Assembly (NCBI RefSeq): GCF_038900095.1
Contig: NZ_JBBMQQ010000004.1
Span: 372,001 to 436,000, forward strand
DNA length: 64,000 nucleotides
DNA from: Hoeflea sp038900095
Lineage (GTDB): Bacteria > Pseudomonadota > Alphaproteobacteria > Rhizobiales > Rhizobiaceae
Reading direction: 5' to 3'
Positions 44,787 through 53,033 of the stretch are shown in pieces. The notes under the pieces were generated by a model. It made no database searches, had not been told where the DNA came from, and saw nothing but the letters and a program-made list of their open reading frames with translations. How positions within the stretch are numbered: position 1 is the stretch's first letter; every line of letters begins with the position of its first letter. A program made the position numbers and the translations under genes.

Positions 44787-45296
44787 CTAGTTGCCACCGC
44801 CAAGAATGTTGCGGGCTGTGCTTGCAGCCGATTCCGAACTTGTCGCACCCGACATGACCTGTGCCAGGAAGGACTTGTCGACACCGCCGGTCGGTGTGGT
44901 CCGGGAGATCATGTCGAACACCCTGCCATCCTGCAGCGTGTAGTTGGCGATCTGCTTGACCGTGCCTTCTTCATCGAAATAGACCGCCAGAACCGACTGG
45001 TCGACCAGCTTCGGCTTCATGAACATCGCGCCGCGCGTGCGCTTCTGCGACACGTAGTAGAAAACTTCGTTGTCGAAGGTTGCTGTTGTCGACGGCGTGC
45101 CCAGCGACAGCAGCACCTGCTCGCGGCTTGATCCGACAGGCGTCAGTTCAAGCGCGGTCTGATCGACGACGTACCCCTGATTGAAGACTTCACCGGTGGT
45201 GCAGCCGCCCAGAGCGACCGTTGAGATGACCGCAATTGCAGCGCCGAGACGCAAATTCCGTCCGGTTGCCTTGAAAACTCTTATCGTCAACGACAT
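44787..45296 (-). CDS. bamE: Outer-membrane assembly lipoprotein BamE (SmpA/OmlA)
   Basis: BamE is a lipoprotein of the beta-barrel assembly machinery that folds outer-membrane proteins. The 169-residue precursor has a signal peptide ending in the lipobox TVALGGC (lipidated Cys32). The SmpA/OmlA domain follows with LLSLGTPSTTATFDNEVFYYVS. The C-terminal 40 residues are a low-complexity Ser/Ala/Gly extension typical of alphaproteobacterial members. ATG 45296 sits just after an AAAGGGAG site; earlier in-frame starts add an improbable leader. It is divergent from the cytochrome chaperone gene, as is usual in Rhizobiales. Confidence 0.93.
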   Translation of the reverse strand: MSLTIRVFKATGRNLRLGAAIAVISTVALGGCTTGEVFNQGYVVDQTALELTPVGSSREQVLLSLGTPSTTATFDNEVFYYVSQKRTRGAMFMKPKLVDQSVLAVYFDEEGTVKQIANYTLQDGRVFDMISRTTPTGGVDKSFLAQVMSGATSSESAASTARNILGGGN

Positions 45297-45432
45297 CTCC
45301 CTTTGGCACGCGGGCCCGAAAGCCGCAGCCATTGCGTTTTGCGTCCCATTCGGTAAACCAGCTTCCGCACGGATGCAACACGCCAGTCTCTCGCAGTTGC
45401 GTTGATATCCATCGGCCATTGAAGGCAATTTC

Positions 45433-45981
45433 ATGATCTGGAACCTGTTCAAGCGAAAAAAATCCAATCAGGCTCTGGTTGAAAGGCAATATGCCGAGAT
45501 TACCGGAGCGGCCCGCTCGCCGGTTTTTTACGAGGCGATGGGCGTGCCCGATACGGTCATGGGCCGGTTCGAGATGATTTCGATCCATCTTATCATGTAT
45601 CTGCGCCGGGCCAGCTCGGCGGGGGAGGCCACAAAGGGGCTCGCGCAGGATCTGGTCGATGCCTTTTTCGAGGACGTGGACCATTCGATCCGTGAACTCG
45701 GCATTGGCGACATGGGGGTGCCCAAGCGGATGAAAAAACTGGCCAAGATGTTTTACGGCCGCGTGACGTCCTACGGCCAGGCGCTGGACACGGATGATCG
45801 GCAGGGCCTCGTCGAGGCGCTCAGGCGCAATCTTCATCCCGAGAGCGGAGATGATGCGCCGTCCACTCAGGCGCTTGCCGACTGGATGCTCGCCACCGAG
45901 CGAACGCTTCAAGACGTGCCTGAAGAAAAGCTTGCGGCGGGGCTGCTGTCGTTCAGGGCTGCCGATAGGGAGACTATCTGA
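45433..45981 (+). CDS. Ubiquinol-cytochrome c chaperone family protein
   Basis: This is a 182-residue helical protein of the Cbp3/UQCC1-like family that aids assembly of the cytochrome bc1 complex in mitochondria and is presumed to act similarly in alphaproteobacteria. Typical segments are MGVPDTVMGRFEMISIHLIMYLRR, GLAQDLVDAFFEDVDHSIRELGIGD and MKKLAKMFYGRV. The stop codon overlaps the start of the DUF177 gene by one base (TGATG), so both are translated together. The start at 45433 leaves a short basic leader. It diverges from bamE across 136 bases. Confidence 0.92.
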   Translation: MIWNLFKRKKSNQALVERQYAEITGAARSPVFYEAMGVPDTVMGRFEMISIHLIMYLRRASSAGEATKGLAQDLVDAFFEDVDHSIRELGIGDMGVPKRMKKLAKMFYGRVTSYGQALDTDDRQGLVEALRRNLHPESGDDAPSTQALADWMLATERTLQDVPEEKLAAGLLSFRAADRETI

Positions 45982-46544
45982 TGAGTGAACCCGGCAAGGA
46001 TGAGTTTTCCTACGAGGTCAAGGTCAGCCATGTGTCGGCCAATCCGTTCACGGTCAGGATTTCGGCCGATGCTGCCGACCTCAAGCGGTTGAGCCGCCAG
46101 TGGGGCGTGCCCGAGGTCCAGAGCTTTGAGGCCGAACTGGTCCTCGGTCGCTGGAAACGCGATGGTGTGCGGGTAAAGGGCCATGTCAGCTCCGCAATCG
46201 TTCAGGAATGCGTCGTCACCCTGGATCCGGTGAAGCAGCAGATCGAAGAGGACCTGGAAGCGGTTTTCCTGCCCGAGAATTCGCGGCTGGCGCAGCGGAT
46301 GGTGGATGGCAATGGCGAGATGTTCCTCGATCCGGACGGTCCTGATCTGCCCGAGCTGTTCAATGGCGATTCGATAGATGTCGGCGCCGTTGCCGCCGAG
46401 TTTGCAGCCCTTTCGATCGATGCCTATCCACGCAAGGAAGGCCTGGAATATACCGACCGCATTGAAAGTGACCCAATTTCGGACAAAAAACCGTCACCTT
46501 TTGCGGTTCTGCAGGGACTCAAGCGCGACGAATCCTCCGGTTAG
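45981..46544 (+). CDS. DUF177 (YceD) family protein
   Basis: This 187-residue protein of the DUF177/YceD family has two conserved cores: around VECVVTLDPV (here VQECVVTLDPVKQQI, about residues 71-85) and an acidic C-terminal stretch, FNGDSIDVGAVAAEF. The family lies beside rpmF and plsX in many bacteria and is tied to 23S rRNA or ribosome metabolism in some. rpmF is absent here, as in many alphaproteobacteria. It overlaps the upstream gene by one base and is followed by plsX after 96 bases. Confidence 0.9.
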   Translation: MSEPGKDEFSYEVKVSHVSANPFTVRISADAADLKRLSRQWGVPEVQSFEAELVLGRWKRDGVRVKGHVSSAIVQECVVTLDPVKQQIEEDLEAVFLPENSRLAQRMVDGNGEMFLDPDGPDLPELFNGDSIDVGAVAAEFAALSIDAYPRKEGLEYTDRIESDPISDKKPSPFAVLQGLKRDESSG

Positions 46545-46640
46545 CTTCACAAGTGATGACAAAGCGGTTGTACACCGTGCGAAAACGGGTATTTTCTGCC
46601 CACAAATCCGGCCTGTAGAGCCGGGGATATAGGATGGGGC

Positions 46641-47699
46641 GTGATCAGGATAGCGGTTGATTTGATGGGGGGCGACCATGGTCCCAAGGTTGTCGTGCCC
46701 GGCGTTGCAAAGGCGCTGGAACGTCATCCGGACATCCGCTTCACCCTGTTTGGCCTTGAAGGCGAATGTACCCCCGTACTCGAAAAGTATCCGGCACTGC
46801 GCGAGGCATCCACTTTCGTGGCCTGCGAAGTTGCCGTGAGCATGGACGACAAGCCGAGCCAGGCGCTTCGGCACGGCCGTTACCGGTCGTCGATGTGGCG
46901 CGCCATTGAAGCGGTCAAGACAGACGACGCTGATGTCTGCGTCTCGGCCGGCAACACCGGTGCCCTGATGGCGATGTCACGGTTCTGCCTGCGCACCATG
47001 GCCAATATTGACCGGCCGGCGATTGCCGCGATCTGGCCGACCATGCGTGGCGAGAGCATCGTTCTCGACGTTGGCGCGACCGTCGGTGCCGATGCCCAGC
47101 AGCTCATCGATTTCACCATGATGGGGGCTGCCATGGCCCGCGCGCTGTTCGAGATCGAAAAGCCGACGGTCGGCCTGCTCAATATCGGTGTAGAGGAAAT
47201 CAAGGGCCAGGAAGAAGTCAAGGAAGCCGGACGCCTGATCCGCGAGGCTGCAATGCCGAGCTTTGACTATTTCGGTTTCGTCGAGGGCGACGATATCGGC
47301 AAGGGAACCGTCGATGTGGTCGTGACCGAAGGTTTTTCCGGAAACATCGCGCTCAAGACCGCTGAAGGCACGGCCCGCCAGATCGCAAGCTATCTGCGCG
47401 CGGCGATGTCGCGAACCCTGATGGCCCGCATCGGCTACATTTTTGCCAAGGGCGCATTCGATTTGCTGCGCGAGAAAATGGATCCCGGCAAGGTCAATGG
47501 CGGTGTCTTCCTGGGGCTCAACGGCATTGTCATCAAAAGCCACGGCGGCGCCGACGCGGAAGGCTTTGCCGCAGCCGTCGATGTTGGCTATGACATGGCC
47601 AGAAACGGCCTCAAGGCCAAAATCGAACACGATCTCAAACTCTATCATACCCGGCGGTCAGCTCTCGCTGTTCCGGCCGTGGACAGTTCTTCCAGCTAG
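46641..47699 (+). CDS. plsX: Phosphate acyltransferase PlsX
   Basis: PlsX makes acyl-phosphate from acyl-ACP as the first step of glycerolipid synthesis at the membrane surface. The 352-residue protein shows the Rossmann opening IRIAVDLMGGDHGP, VSAGNTGALMA, and DVVVTEGFSGNIALKTAEG. The start is GTG 46641 after AGGAT. fabH follows nine bases after the stop, the usual plsX-fabH pair linking phospholipid and fatty-acid initiation. The C-terminal tail is short and serine-rich. Confidence 0.96.
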   Translation: MIRIAVDLMGGDHGPKVVVPGVAKALERHPDIRFTLFGLEGECTPVLEKYPALREASTFVACEVAVSMDDKPSQALRHGRYRSSMWRAIEAVKTDDADVCVSAGNTGALMAMSRFCLRTMANIDRPAIAAIWPTMRGESIVLDVGATVGADAQQLIDFTMMGAAMARALFEIEKPTVGLLNIGVEEIKGQEEVKEAGRLIREAAMPSFDYFGFVEGDDIGKGTVDVVVTEGFSGNIALKTAEGTARQIASYLRAAMSRTLMARIGYIFAKGAFDLLREKMDPGKVNGGVFLGLNGIVIKSHGGADAEGFAAAVDVGYDMARNGLKAKIEHDLKLYHTRRSALAVPAVDSSSS

Positions 47700-47708
47700 G
47701 ATGCCAGC

Positions 47709-48680
47709 ATGATCCGTTCCGTTGTCCGTGGTTTCGGGGCCCACCTCCCTGATCGCATTATGAAAAACAGCGATCTTGAAGGCGTTGTTGAAACCAGCGA
47801 TGAATGGATCGTTCAGCGCACCGGCATTCGCCAGCGCCATATTGCCGGCGAGGGCGAAACCACGGCCTCTCTCGGCGAGATGGCTGCCCGGGCCGCACTT
47901 GATCGCGCCAACATGACCCCGGCGGACATTGATCTGATCATTTGCGCCACATCCACACCCGACAACACTTTTCCCGCCACTGCGGTGAATATCCAGAACC
48001 GGCTCGGTATGCACCACGGTGCGGCTTTCGATGTTCAGGCTGTCTGCTCGGGCTTCATTTTCGCGCTCACGACTGCCGACAGCTACATCAAGTCCGGCCT
48101 GGCCAAGCGCATCCTCGTCATTGGCGCGGAAACCTTCTCGCGTATTCTCGACTGGAACGACCGGACGACCTGCGTTCTTTTCGGCGACGGCGCCGGTGCG
48201 GTTGTGCTGGAGGCCGCCGAAGGCGAGGGGACGACGGATGATCGTGGCATTCTGACCGCGCATTTGCGCTCGGACGGCGCCCATCGCGAGAAACTCTATG
48301 TAGATGGTGGTCCTTCGACCACGGGCACAGTCGGTCATTTGCGCATGCAGGGCCGGGAAGTGTTCAAGCACGCTGTCGGAATGATCACCGATGTGATCGA
48401 GGCTGCCTATGCAGCCACCGGCATGGGGTCCGAGGATATTGACTGGTTCGTACCCCATCAGGCCAACCGCCGGATCATCGATGCCTCGGCCCGCAAGCTC
48501 GGGATCGATGATTCCAAGGTCGTCGTCACCGTCGATCATCACGGAAATACCTCTGCGGCCTCGATTCCGCTGGCTCTGGCCGAAGCCGCCGGGGATGGCA
48601 GGATCAAGCAAGGTGATCTGGTTCTGCTGGAAGCCATGGGCGGCGGATTCACTTGGGGATCGGTGCTTCTGCGCTGGTAG
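47709..48680 (+). CDS. fabH: Beta-ketoacyl-ACP synthase III
   Basis: FabH starts fatty-acid synthesis by condensing acetyl-CoA with malonyl-ACP. The 323-residue thiolase-fold enzyme has the catalytic Cys113 in AVCSGF, histidine in VPHQAN and asparagine in NTSAAS, with GDGAGAVVL between. ATG 47709 is nine bases after plsX. After the stop, 170 bases precede ihfA, which has its own promoter, so fabH ends the plsX transcript. Confidence 0.96.
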   Translation: MIRSVVRGFGAHLPDRIMKNSDLEGVVETSDEWIVQRTGIRQRHIAGEGETTASLGEMAARAALDRANMTPADIDLIICATSTPDNTFPATAVNIQNRLGMHHGAAFDVQAVCSGFIFALTTADSYIKSGLAKRILVIGAETFSRILDWNDRTTCVLFGDGAGAVVLEAAEGEGTTDDRGILTAHLRSDGAHREKLYVDGGPSTTGTVGHLRMQGREVFKHAVGMITDVIEAAYAATGMGSEDIDWFVPHQANRRIIDASARKLGIDDSKVVVTVDHHGNTSAASIPLALAEAAGDGRIKQGDLVLLEAMGGGFTWGSVLLRW

Positions 48681-48768
48681 CCACGGCGTTTGCAAAACAG
48701 AATATTAACCATCCCCGCACTGCTGTTTGGGCGCGGGTGACGGAAATTGGTTGCATTTGCGGGAGTTG

Positions 48769-48797
48769 CTTGACCTTGAGGAACATGATCCATAAAG
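48769..48797 (+). promoter_or_regulatory. Sigma70 promoter of ihfA
   Basis: A perfect rhizobial -35 element CTTGAC (48769-48774) is followed at 17 bases by ATAAAG (48792-48797). It lies about 55 bases before the ihfA start. Confidence 0.6.
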
Positions 48798-48851
48798 TTA
48801 CCAGACTGCATCTATGGGCGGCGGGGAAGCTGACCAGTTTGGTTGGAAAAT

Positions 48852-49175
48852 ATGAGTGGTAAAACAATTACCAGAGCTGATCTTGCGGAAGCGGTTTTCC
48901 GCAAAGTCGGGCTTTCTCGAACTGAATCAGCGGAACTCGTTGAGATGGTCATAGATGAAGTGTGTGGTGCGATTGTCCGGGGCGACAGCGTCAAGCTTTC
49001 CTCCTTTGCCACATTTCAGGTGCGTGACAAGAAGGAGCGCATCGGGCGCAATCCCAAGACCGGTGAAGAAGTTCCGATCAGCCCGCGCCGCGTGATGACC
49101 TTCAAGGCATCAAATGTCCTCAAGAACCGGGTTCTCAAGGGCCACCTCGCGCGCAAGGGCAAGGCCAAGCCCTGA
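48852..49175 (+). CDS. ihfA: Integration host factor subunit alpha
   Basis: IHF-alpha pairs with IHF-beta to bend DNA at specific sites in transcription, replication and recombination. The 107-residue HU/IHF-fold protein begins with TITRADLAEAVFRKVGLSR, carries the DNA-inserting beta-arm IGRNPKTGEEVPISPRRVMTF with the key proline, and ends in a basic tail. ATG 48852 is preferred over a TTG at 48843. It has its own promoter and is followed by a hairpin and the MerR gene, a conserved Rhizobiales pair. Confidence 0.95.
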   Translation: MSGKTITRADLAEAVFRKVGLSRTESAELVEMVIDEVCGAIVRGDSVKLSSFATFQVRDKKERIGRNPKTGEEVPISPRRVMTFKASNVLKNRVLKGHLARKGKAKP

Positions 49176-49398
49176 GATTAGTGTTGTTCCGGCGCTGAGC
49201 GCCAAAACAGGCGCAATCCCTGTACGGGGCCAATCGCGTCTTGAGCAGCACTTGATATTTCGGCCGCAAAGCTTTGAAATGATGTCTGCACAACGGTCCC
49301 TGACCGCGATTCGTGATGCCGCCGGTACGGTGTCACGTGCAGCGTTTGGATTTGTTCGTCTGCGAAGCAAGTGCTGCGCATCAATGTGGAAGTGCTGC

Positions 49399-49438
49399 AG
49401 CGTCCTTTGCCGGTTTTACCGGGCGCGGGACGCTTTTT
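49399..49438 (+). terminator. Hairpin with T-run between ihfA and the MerR gene
   Basis: An outer stem AGCGTCC/GGACGCT encloses a second stem CCGGT/ACCGG, and five T follow at 49434-49438. It is a likely intrinsic terminator for ihfA. It ends only 17 bases before the MerR start, so it could also act as a leader attenuator. Confidence 0.55.
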
Positions 49439-49455
49439 GAGATCGGAGTGGCCCA

Positions 49456-49995
49456 ATGGACAAGAGCCCTGACGCGTTCCGGACAATTTCCGAAGTGGCG
49501 GAAGACCTGGATCTTCCGCAGCATGTGTTGCGGTTCTGGGAAACAAGGTTCAGCCAGATCAAGCCGATGAAGCGCGGCGGTGGCCGGCGCTACTACCGTC
49601 CCGACGACATAGAACTGCTCAAGGGCATCCGGATTCTCCTTTATGATCAGGGCTATACCATCAAGGGCGTCCAGAAGCTGCTGAAGCAGAACGGCAACAA
49701 GTTCGTCATTGCCATCGGCAGTGGGGACATGGCCGCGGTGGAAGCGCTGTCAGCCGCCATGATGGAAGAGCAGCCCGCCGCGCGTGCGCCGGCGACTGAA
49801 GAAGACCAGCTGGTCGGCAAGCCGAGATTGCCCTCCACCCGACGGTTTTTCGGACTGGGCGGCGAAGCCGGCAAGCCGGAGGCAGAAGCGCCCGAGAGCG
49901 GGGCAGGCGGCCTCAAGCGCGATGACCGCGCATTGTTGCAGGAAGCGCTCTACGATTTGCTCGAATGCAAGCGTCTGCTCGACCAGGTGCGTTGA
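49456..49995 (+). CDS. MerR family transcriptional regulator
   Basis: This is a 179-residue regulator with a MerR-type winged helix (about residues 8-78: FRTISEVAEDLDLPQHVLRFWE, KRGGGRRYYRPDDIELLKGI). A linker and a variable Ala/Glu-rich region follow. A short C-terminal helix (ALLQEALYDLLECKRLLDQV) could dimerise. It has no metal-binding cysteines, so it is not a metal sensor of the classical type. Its place behind ihfA is conserved in Rhizobiales. GGAG precedes ATG 49456 at eight bases. Confidence 0.88.
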   Translation: MDKSPDAFRTISEVAEDLDLPQHVLRFWETRFSQIKPMKRGGGRRYYRPDDIELLKGIRILLYDQGYTIKGVQKLLKQNGNKFVIAIGSGDMAAVEALSAAMMEEQPAARAPATEEDQLVGKPRLPSTRRFFGLGGEAGKPEAEAPESGAGGLKRDDRALLQEALYDLLECKRLLDQVR

Positions 49996-50047
49996 CCCAA
50001 GGCACCGCGACGAGTGTCCATATGTTTGCCGTTTGCGGTGATCAGAT

Positions 50048-50251
50048 CTAGTTCAGCAGCTTGCTGTGCAGGCCCCGGGCTTCGGCGATCGCTGCCTCAA
50101 GATGCGCTTCCAGACGCGCAAGCCCCTTTGTTCTCGCCAAAGCCAGGGCCATGTCCAGTTGCATGATCAGCATGGCAATACGGTCATGTTCGTCCTGCGT
50201 CGCCAAAGTTACGGTTTCCGGAACAGGTCGGGAGAGGCGGCGCAAGGTCAT
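50048..50251 (-). CDS. Small helical protein coupled to the LysR gene (hypothetical)
   Basis: This is a 67-residue protein with no recognised domain. Residues 22-64 (DRIAMLIMQLDMALALARTKGLARLEAHLEAAIAEA) look like an amphipathic helix pair suited to dimerisation. Its ATG overlaps the stop of the LysR gene by four bases (ATGA), strong evidence that it is a translated, coupled gene. It converges on the MerR gene 52 bases away. No partner is known; a role as modulator of the LysR protein is speculation from position. Confidence 0.72.
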   Translation of the reverse strand: MTLRRLSRPVPETVTLATQDEHDRIAMLIMQLDMALALARTKGLARLEAHLEAAIAEARGLHSKLLN

Positions 50252-51246
50252 GAGCGGGCGGTAAACCCTTCGAAGTAGGATTTGAGATCCTCCCGGGAAA
50301 ACTGCTTCTCGATCTCCTCCGGGGTCATCGTATCGGCGCCGAACCAGGGAAATTTCTTGTCGTCAAAGCTGTCGGTCAGGAAATCGATGAATGCCCTGTG
50401 GCGTGCGCTCTTGGCCACCTCGGGATGCGTTGCAAGCCAGATCTCGACGCGAAAATCGAAGCCGAGATCGATGTGTTCGACGTCTCCGCCGATGGCCCTG
50501 GCGTAATTCGGCATCAGCCCGATGCCAGCGCCCTTGGCAACGGCCCAGTAGTGCGCCGAGGAGAAATTGGTCTTCATCCTGACCATGCGTTCGGCGATCT
50601 TGGGGCCGAAGATCTTGTCCAGCTCATAGCCGCGCAACTGGTCGGTCTGCTGTTCGACAACCCGGTGGTTGACCATGTCGGCAACGTTTTTCGGCCGTCC
50701 GAACTGTTCGAGATAGGAGGTGCTGGCAAACGGGACCAGATGCAGGTAGCCAAGCCGTTTGGCCTTGAGTTCAGGCCGGTTGGGCATCTCCAGTTGCACG
50801 GAGATGTCGGCTTCCATGCGCAACACATCAACCGAACGCATGGCGCATTGCAGTTCGACCCGGTTCTGGGCGCCGGTGTCGTTCATGTAGTCGACGATGC
50901 GCGGGGTGAGCCAGAAACTGCCCAGGCCTTCGGTTATCGCCAGCCGGATCGGACCGCTTGCCTCGCGCTCCGCCATCGCCGCGACCCGCCACATGTCCGA
51001 AACCGAGCTCTCGACGTCGCGTGCGGCGAGCACAACCCTGCGCCCTTCATCGGTCAGCCGCACGCCTTCGGCTTCGCGAAAAAGCAGAAGATAGCCTAGC
51101 TGGTCTTCAAGACGGGAGATGGTGCGTCGCGCCGTGTTGACAGACATCCCGAGCTCTTCCGAAGCCTTGCGAAAACTGCACAGTCTCGCGACGGCCAGGA
51201 AGATTCTGATGCTGTTCCAATCGGCGTTGCGCCATTGGTGTTCCAT
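50248..51246 (-). CDS. LysR family transcriptional regulator
   Basis: This is a 332-residue LysR-type regulator. The winged-helix DNA-binding domain is at about residues 3-65 (IRIFLAVARLCSFRKASEELGMSVNTARRTISRLE), and a periplasmic-binding-protein-like effector domain follows from residue 85 to about 290. The C-terminal 40 residues form an acidic extension not typical of LysR proteins. ATG 51246 fits the HTH best; 51267 is an alternative. It is divergent from the GNAT-domain gene with 84 bases between, so it probably controls that gene and itself. The effector is unknown. Confidence 0.88.
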   Translation of the reverse strand: MEHQWRNADWNSIRIFLAVARLCSFRKASEELGMSVNTARRTISRLEDQLGYLLLFREAEGVRLTDEGRRVVLAARDVESSVSDMWRVAAMAEREASGPIRLAITEGLGSFWLTPRIVDYMNDTGAQNRVELQCAMRSVDVLRMEADISVQLEMPNRPELKAKRLGYLHLVPFASTSYLEQFGRPKNVADMVNHRVVEQQTDQLRGYELDKIFGPKIAERMVRMKTNFSSAHYWAVAKGAGIGLMPNYARAIGGDVEHIDLGFDFRVEIWLATHPEVAKSARHRAFIDFLTDSFDDKKFPWFGADTMTPEEIEKQFSREDLKSYFEGFTARS

Positions 51247-51330
51247 GGGTGGAACTCTCTGTTTCATTCTTTGCCAAAGTCAAATCGGACCAGCGTGGCT
51301 AGGGTACCCTATCAGAAGGGGTTCCCGGTC

Positions 51331-52551
51331 ATGTCCGCCACACCACACAATAGTTTTTCACCGTCAAATGCAAGTGCATTGGCCGCGGAAGCGGCTCTGG
51401 AAGCCGAGCGTATGCAGCGCGCCGCTGCCATGGTCACCGTGACCAACCGTCTCGAGCACTCCGAGGTTCCGCGTCTGCTTGAAGCGGCAGGCAAGGTTAT
51501 CGGCCGTCTGGCCGCGCCCGAAACCGTCATTCGCGTCGCGGAGAAGAACGCCGATGCCGTGTGGCTGTTCACGCGCCGCGGCAGAAGCCGTCCGGAAGGC
51601 TTCATGTCTGCCCTGCTGCTCAATGAGGCCGGCCGGTCTGCGCTGTTTGACGGATCCCTGAACCTGCTCGATCCGCAGAACGAGTATCTGGTCTGCCAGC
51701 ATGAACGCCCGGCCGCAATCTATGTCTGGGCGAGTTTCACGCCCGGCGTTCTCGCAGCCGGCATCAACCGGGTGATGGACCGGTTTGATTCTCCCCATTA
51801 TGCCCAGGCCGATATCATCTCGACCTCGTTCACCCTGCGCGGCCATCGCGCCATGGTGCGGCGAGGGTTCGAGCAGGGGGTCTGGCACGACGGTACCTTT
51901 CTCGAGGATTTTTACATGATCCCGCGCCGTCCCAAGACACTCGCCTCGCGTCAGCCGAGCTATGCCACCTACGACCCTGTGCTGCGCCCGACCGGCATCA
52001 GGGTGGTCAACGGCTTTGACGACATGATGCGCGTCGCCGCGGTCCGTTCGGCGGTCTATATTGGCGACCAGTCCTGTCCCTATGATGAGGAATTCGACGG
52101 CAACGACCTTGCCGCGACCCACCTGCTGGCATTGGTCAACAACGAGCCGGCCGGTTGCATGCGCCTGAGGTTCTTCGGCGACTTTGCCAAGCTTGAGCGT
52201 CTGGCCGTGCGCAAGGAGTTCCGGACCTCCAGGACAGCATTCGAACTGGTCCGCGCCAGCGTTGCCCTGTGCAAGGAAAAGGGCTTCAGGCGGATCTACG
52301 GTCACGCCCGGGAGGATTATCTCGGCTTCTGGCAGCATTTCGGTTTCAAGCTCAAGGAAAACGGCGCGCCGTTCGCGTTCTCCGATCACGTCTTTGTCGA
52401 GATGGTGGACGAGATCGAGCCTTCTGCGACCGCGCTGTCGCTCAAGGATGATCCCTATCGCCTGATCCGTCCTGAAGGGGCCTGGCATGCGCCGGGACCG
52501 CTGGAAACTTCCGCGCTCCGGCAGGCTGATGCGCATGGTTTACGGGTTTGA
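51331..52551 (+). CDS. GNAT-domain protein with a second acyltransferase-like N-terminal half
   Basis: This is a 406-residue protein. The C-terminal half (about residues 225-365) is a GNAT N-acyltransferase domain, with LLALVNNEPAGCMRLRFF and AKLERLAVRKEFR as the core strands and acetyl-CoA loop and FWQHFGFKLKENG near the end. The N-terminal half (about 60-210) has GFMSALLLNE, RPAAIYVWASF and RAMVRRGFEQGVW, which I read as a diverged GNAT-like or HlyC-like fold; this is a weak, visual judgement. The first 40 residues are low-complexity. It is divergent from the LysR gene, and a 92-residue gene follows 12 bases after its stop. The acyl donor and acceptor are unknown. Confidence 0.78.
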   Translation: MSATPHNSFSPSNASALAAEAALEAERMQRAAAMVTVTNRLEHSEVPRLLEAAGKVIGRLAAPETVIRVAEKNADAVWLFTRRGRSRPEGFMSALLLNEAGRSALFDGSLNLLDPQNEYLVCQHERPAAIYVWASFTPGVLAAGINRVMDRFDSPHYAQADIISTSFTLRGHRAMVRRGFEQGVWHDGTFLEDFYMIPRRPKTLASRQPSYATYDPVLRPTGIRVVNGFDDMMRVAAVRSAVYIGDQSCPYDEEFDGNDLAATHLLALVNNEPAGCMRLRFFGDFAKLERLAVRKEFRTSRTAFELVRASVALCKEKGFRRIYGHAREDYLGFWQHFGFKLKENGAPFAFSDHVFVEMVDEIEPSATALSLKDDPYRLIRPEGAWHAPGPLETSALRQADAHGLRV

Positions 52552-52563
52552 AAGGAAACAGTG

Positions 52564-52842
52564 ATGACATCCGAGATGACGTCTGATGCCGGTTCCTATG
52601 CCTGGATCATCCGCACGCTTGTAACCTGCCGGGAGGAAGCCGACCGCCTCAAGCTGGGCGATCTGAGCCGCCTCATCAACATGGCCGTGTTGCAGACCGC
52701 ACTCGACTGGGAGGGAGAGGAGCCCTCCAAGGTGTCGGACACAAGCCTCGAGGCACTGTTGCGCCTCAAAATGAAACTCGCGTTCTCGGAGCGAAGCGAC
52801 AATGTCTTCGTTCTGAACTCCAAAACCGCCGGGGAAGCCTAA
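52564..52842 (+). CDS. Small protein downstream of the GNAT gene (hypothetical)
   Basis: This is a 92-residue protein without a recognised domain. It has helical segments (SYAWIIRTLVTCREEADRLKLG and LSRLINMAVLQTALDW) and a basic C-terminal patch. It lies 12 bases after the GNAT gene on the same strand with AAAGGA before the start, so it is likely cotranscribed and coupled. A GTG three bases upstream is an alternative. A hairpin terminator lies 125 bases beyond. Confidence 0.72.
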   Translation: MTSEMTSDAGSYAWIIRTLVTCREEADRLKLGDLSRLINMAVLQTALDWEGEEPSKVSDTSLEALLRLKMKLAFSERSDNVFVLNSKTAGEA

Positions 52843-52967
52843 CGACCAGCGGTTTGCCGGGCGGGCGCAGGGTTGACGCCACCGTACGCGGCGCGCCCGC
52901 CCGGTTTTATCGAATTGGATGCAGCTGCCGCAGGCGGCTGCCTGCCAAACCATATATCCAAGCCAAA

Positions 52968-52998
52968 GGGCCGGGATCATCTGTCATGATCCCGGCCC
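52968..52998. terminator. Perfect 13-bp hairpin between convergent genes
   Basis: GGGCCGGGATCAT and ATGATCCCGGCCC pair around a five-base loop. It lies between the stops of the 52564 gene and the leftward 53034 gene and probably ends both transcripts. The flanking T-runs are weak. Confidence 0.7.
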
Positions 52999-53033
52999 TC
53001 GGTATTTGTTCGTTTGACCCATGAAGCGGAGTG

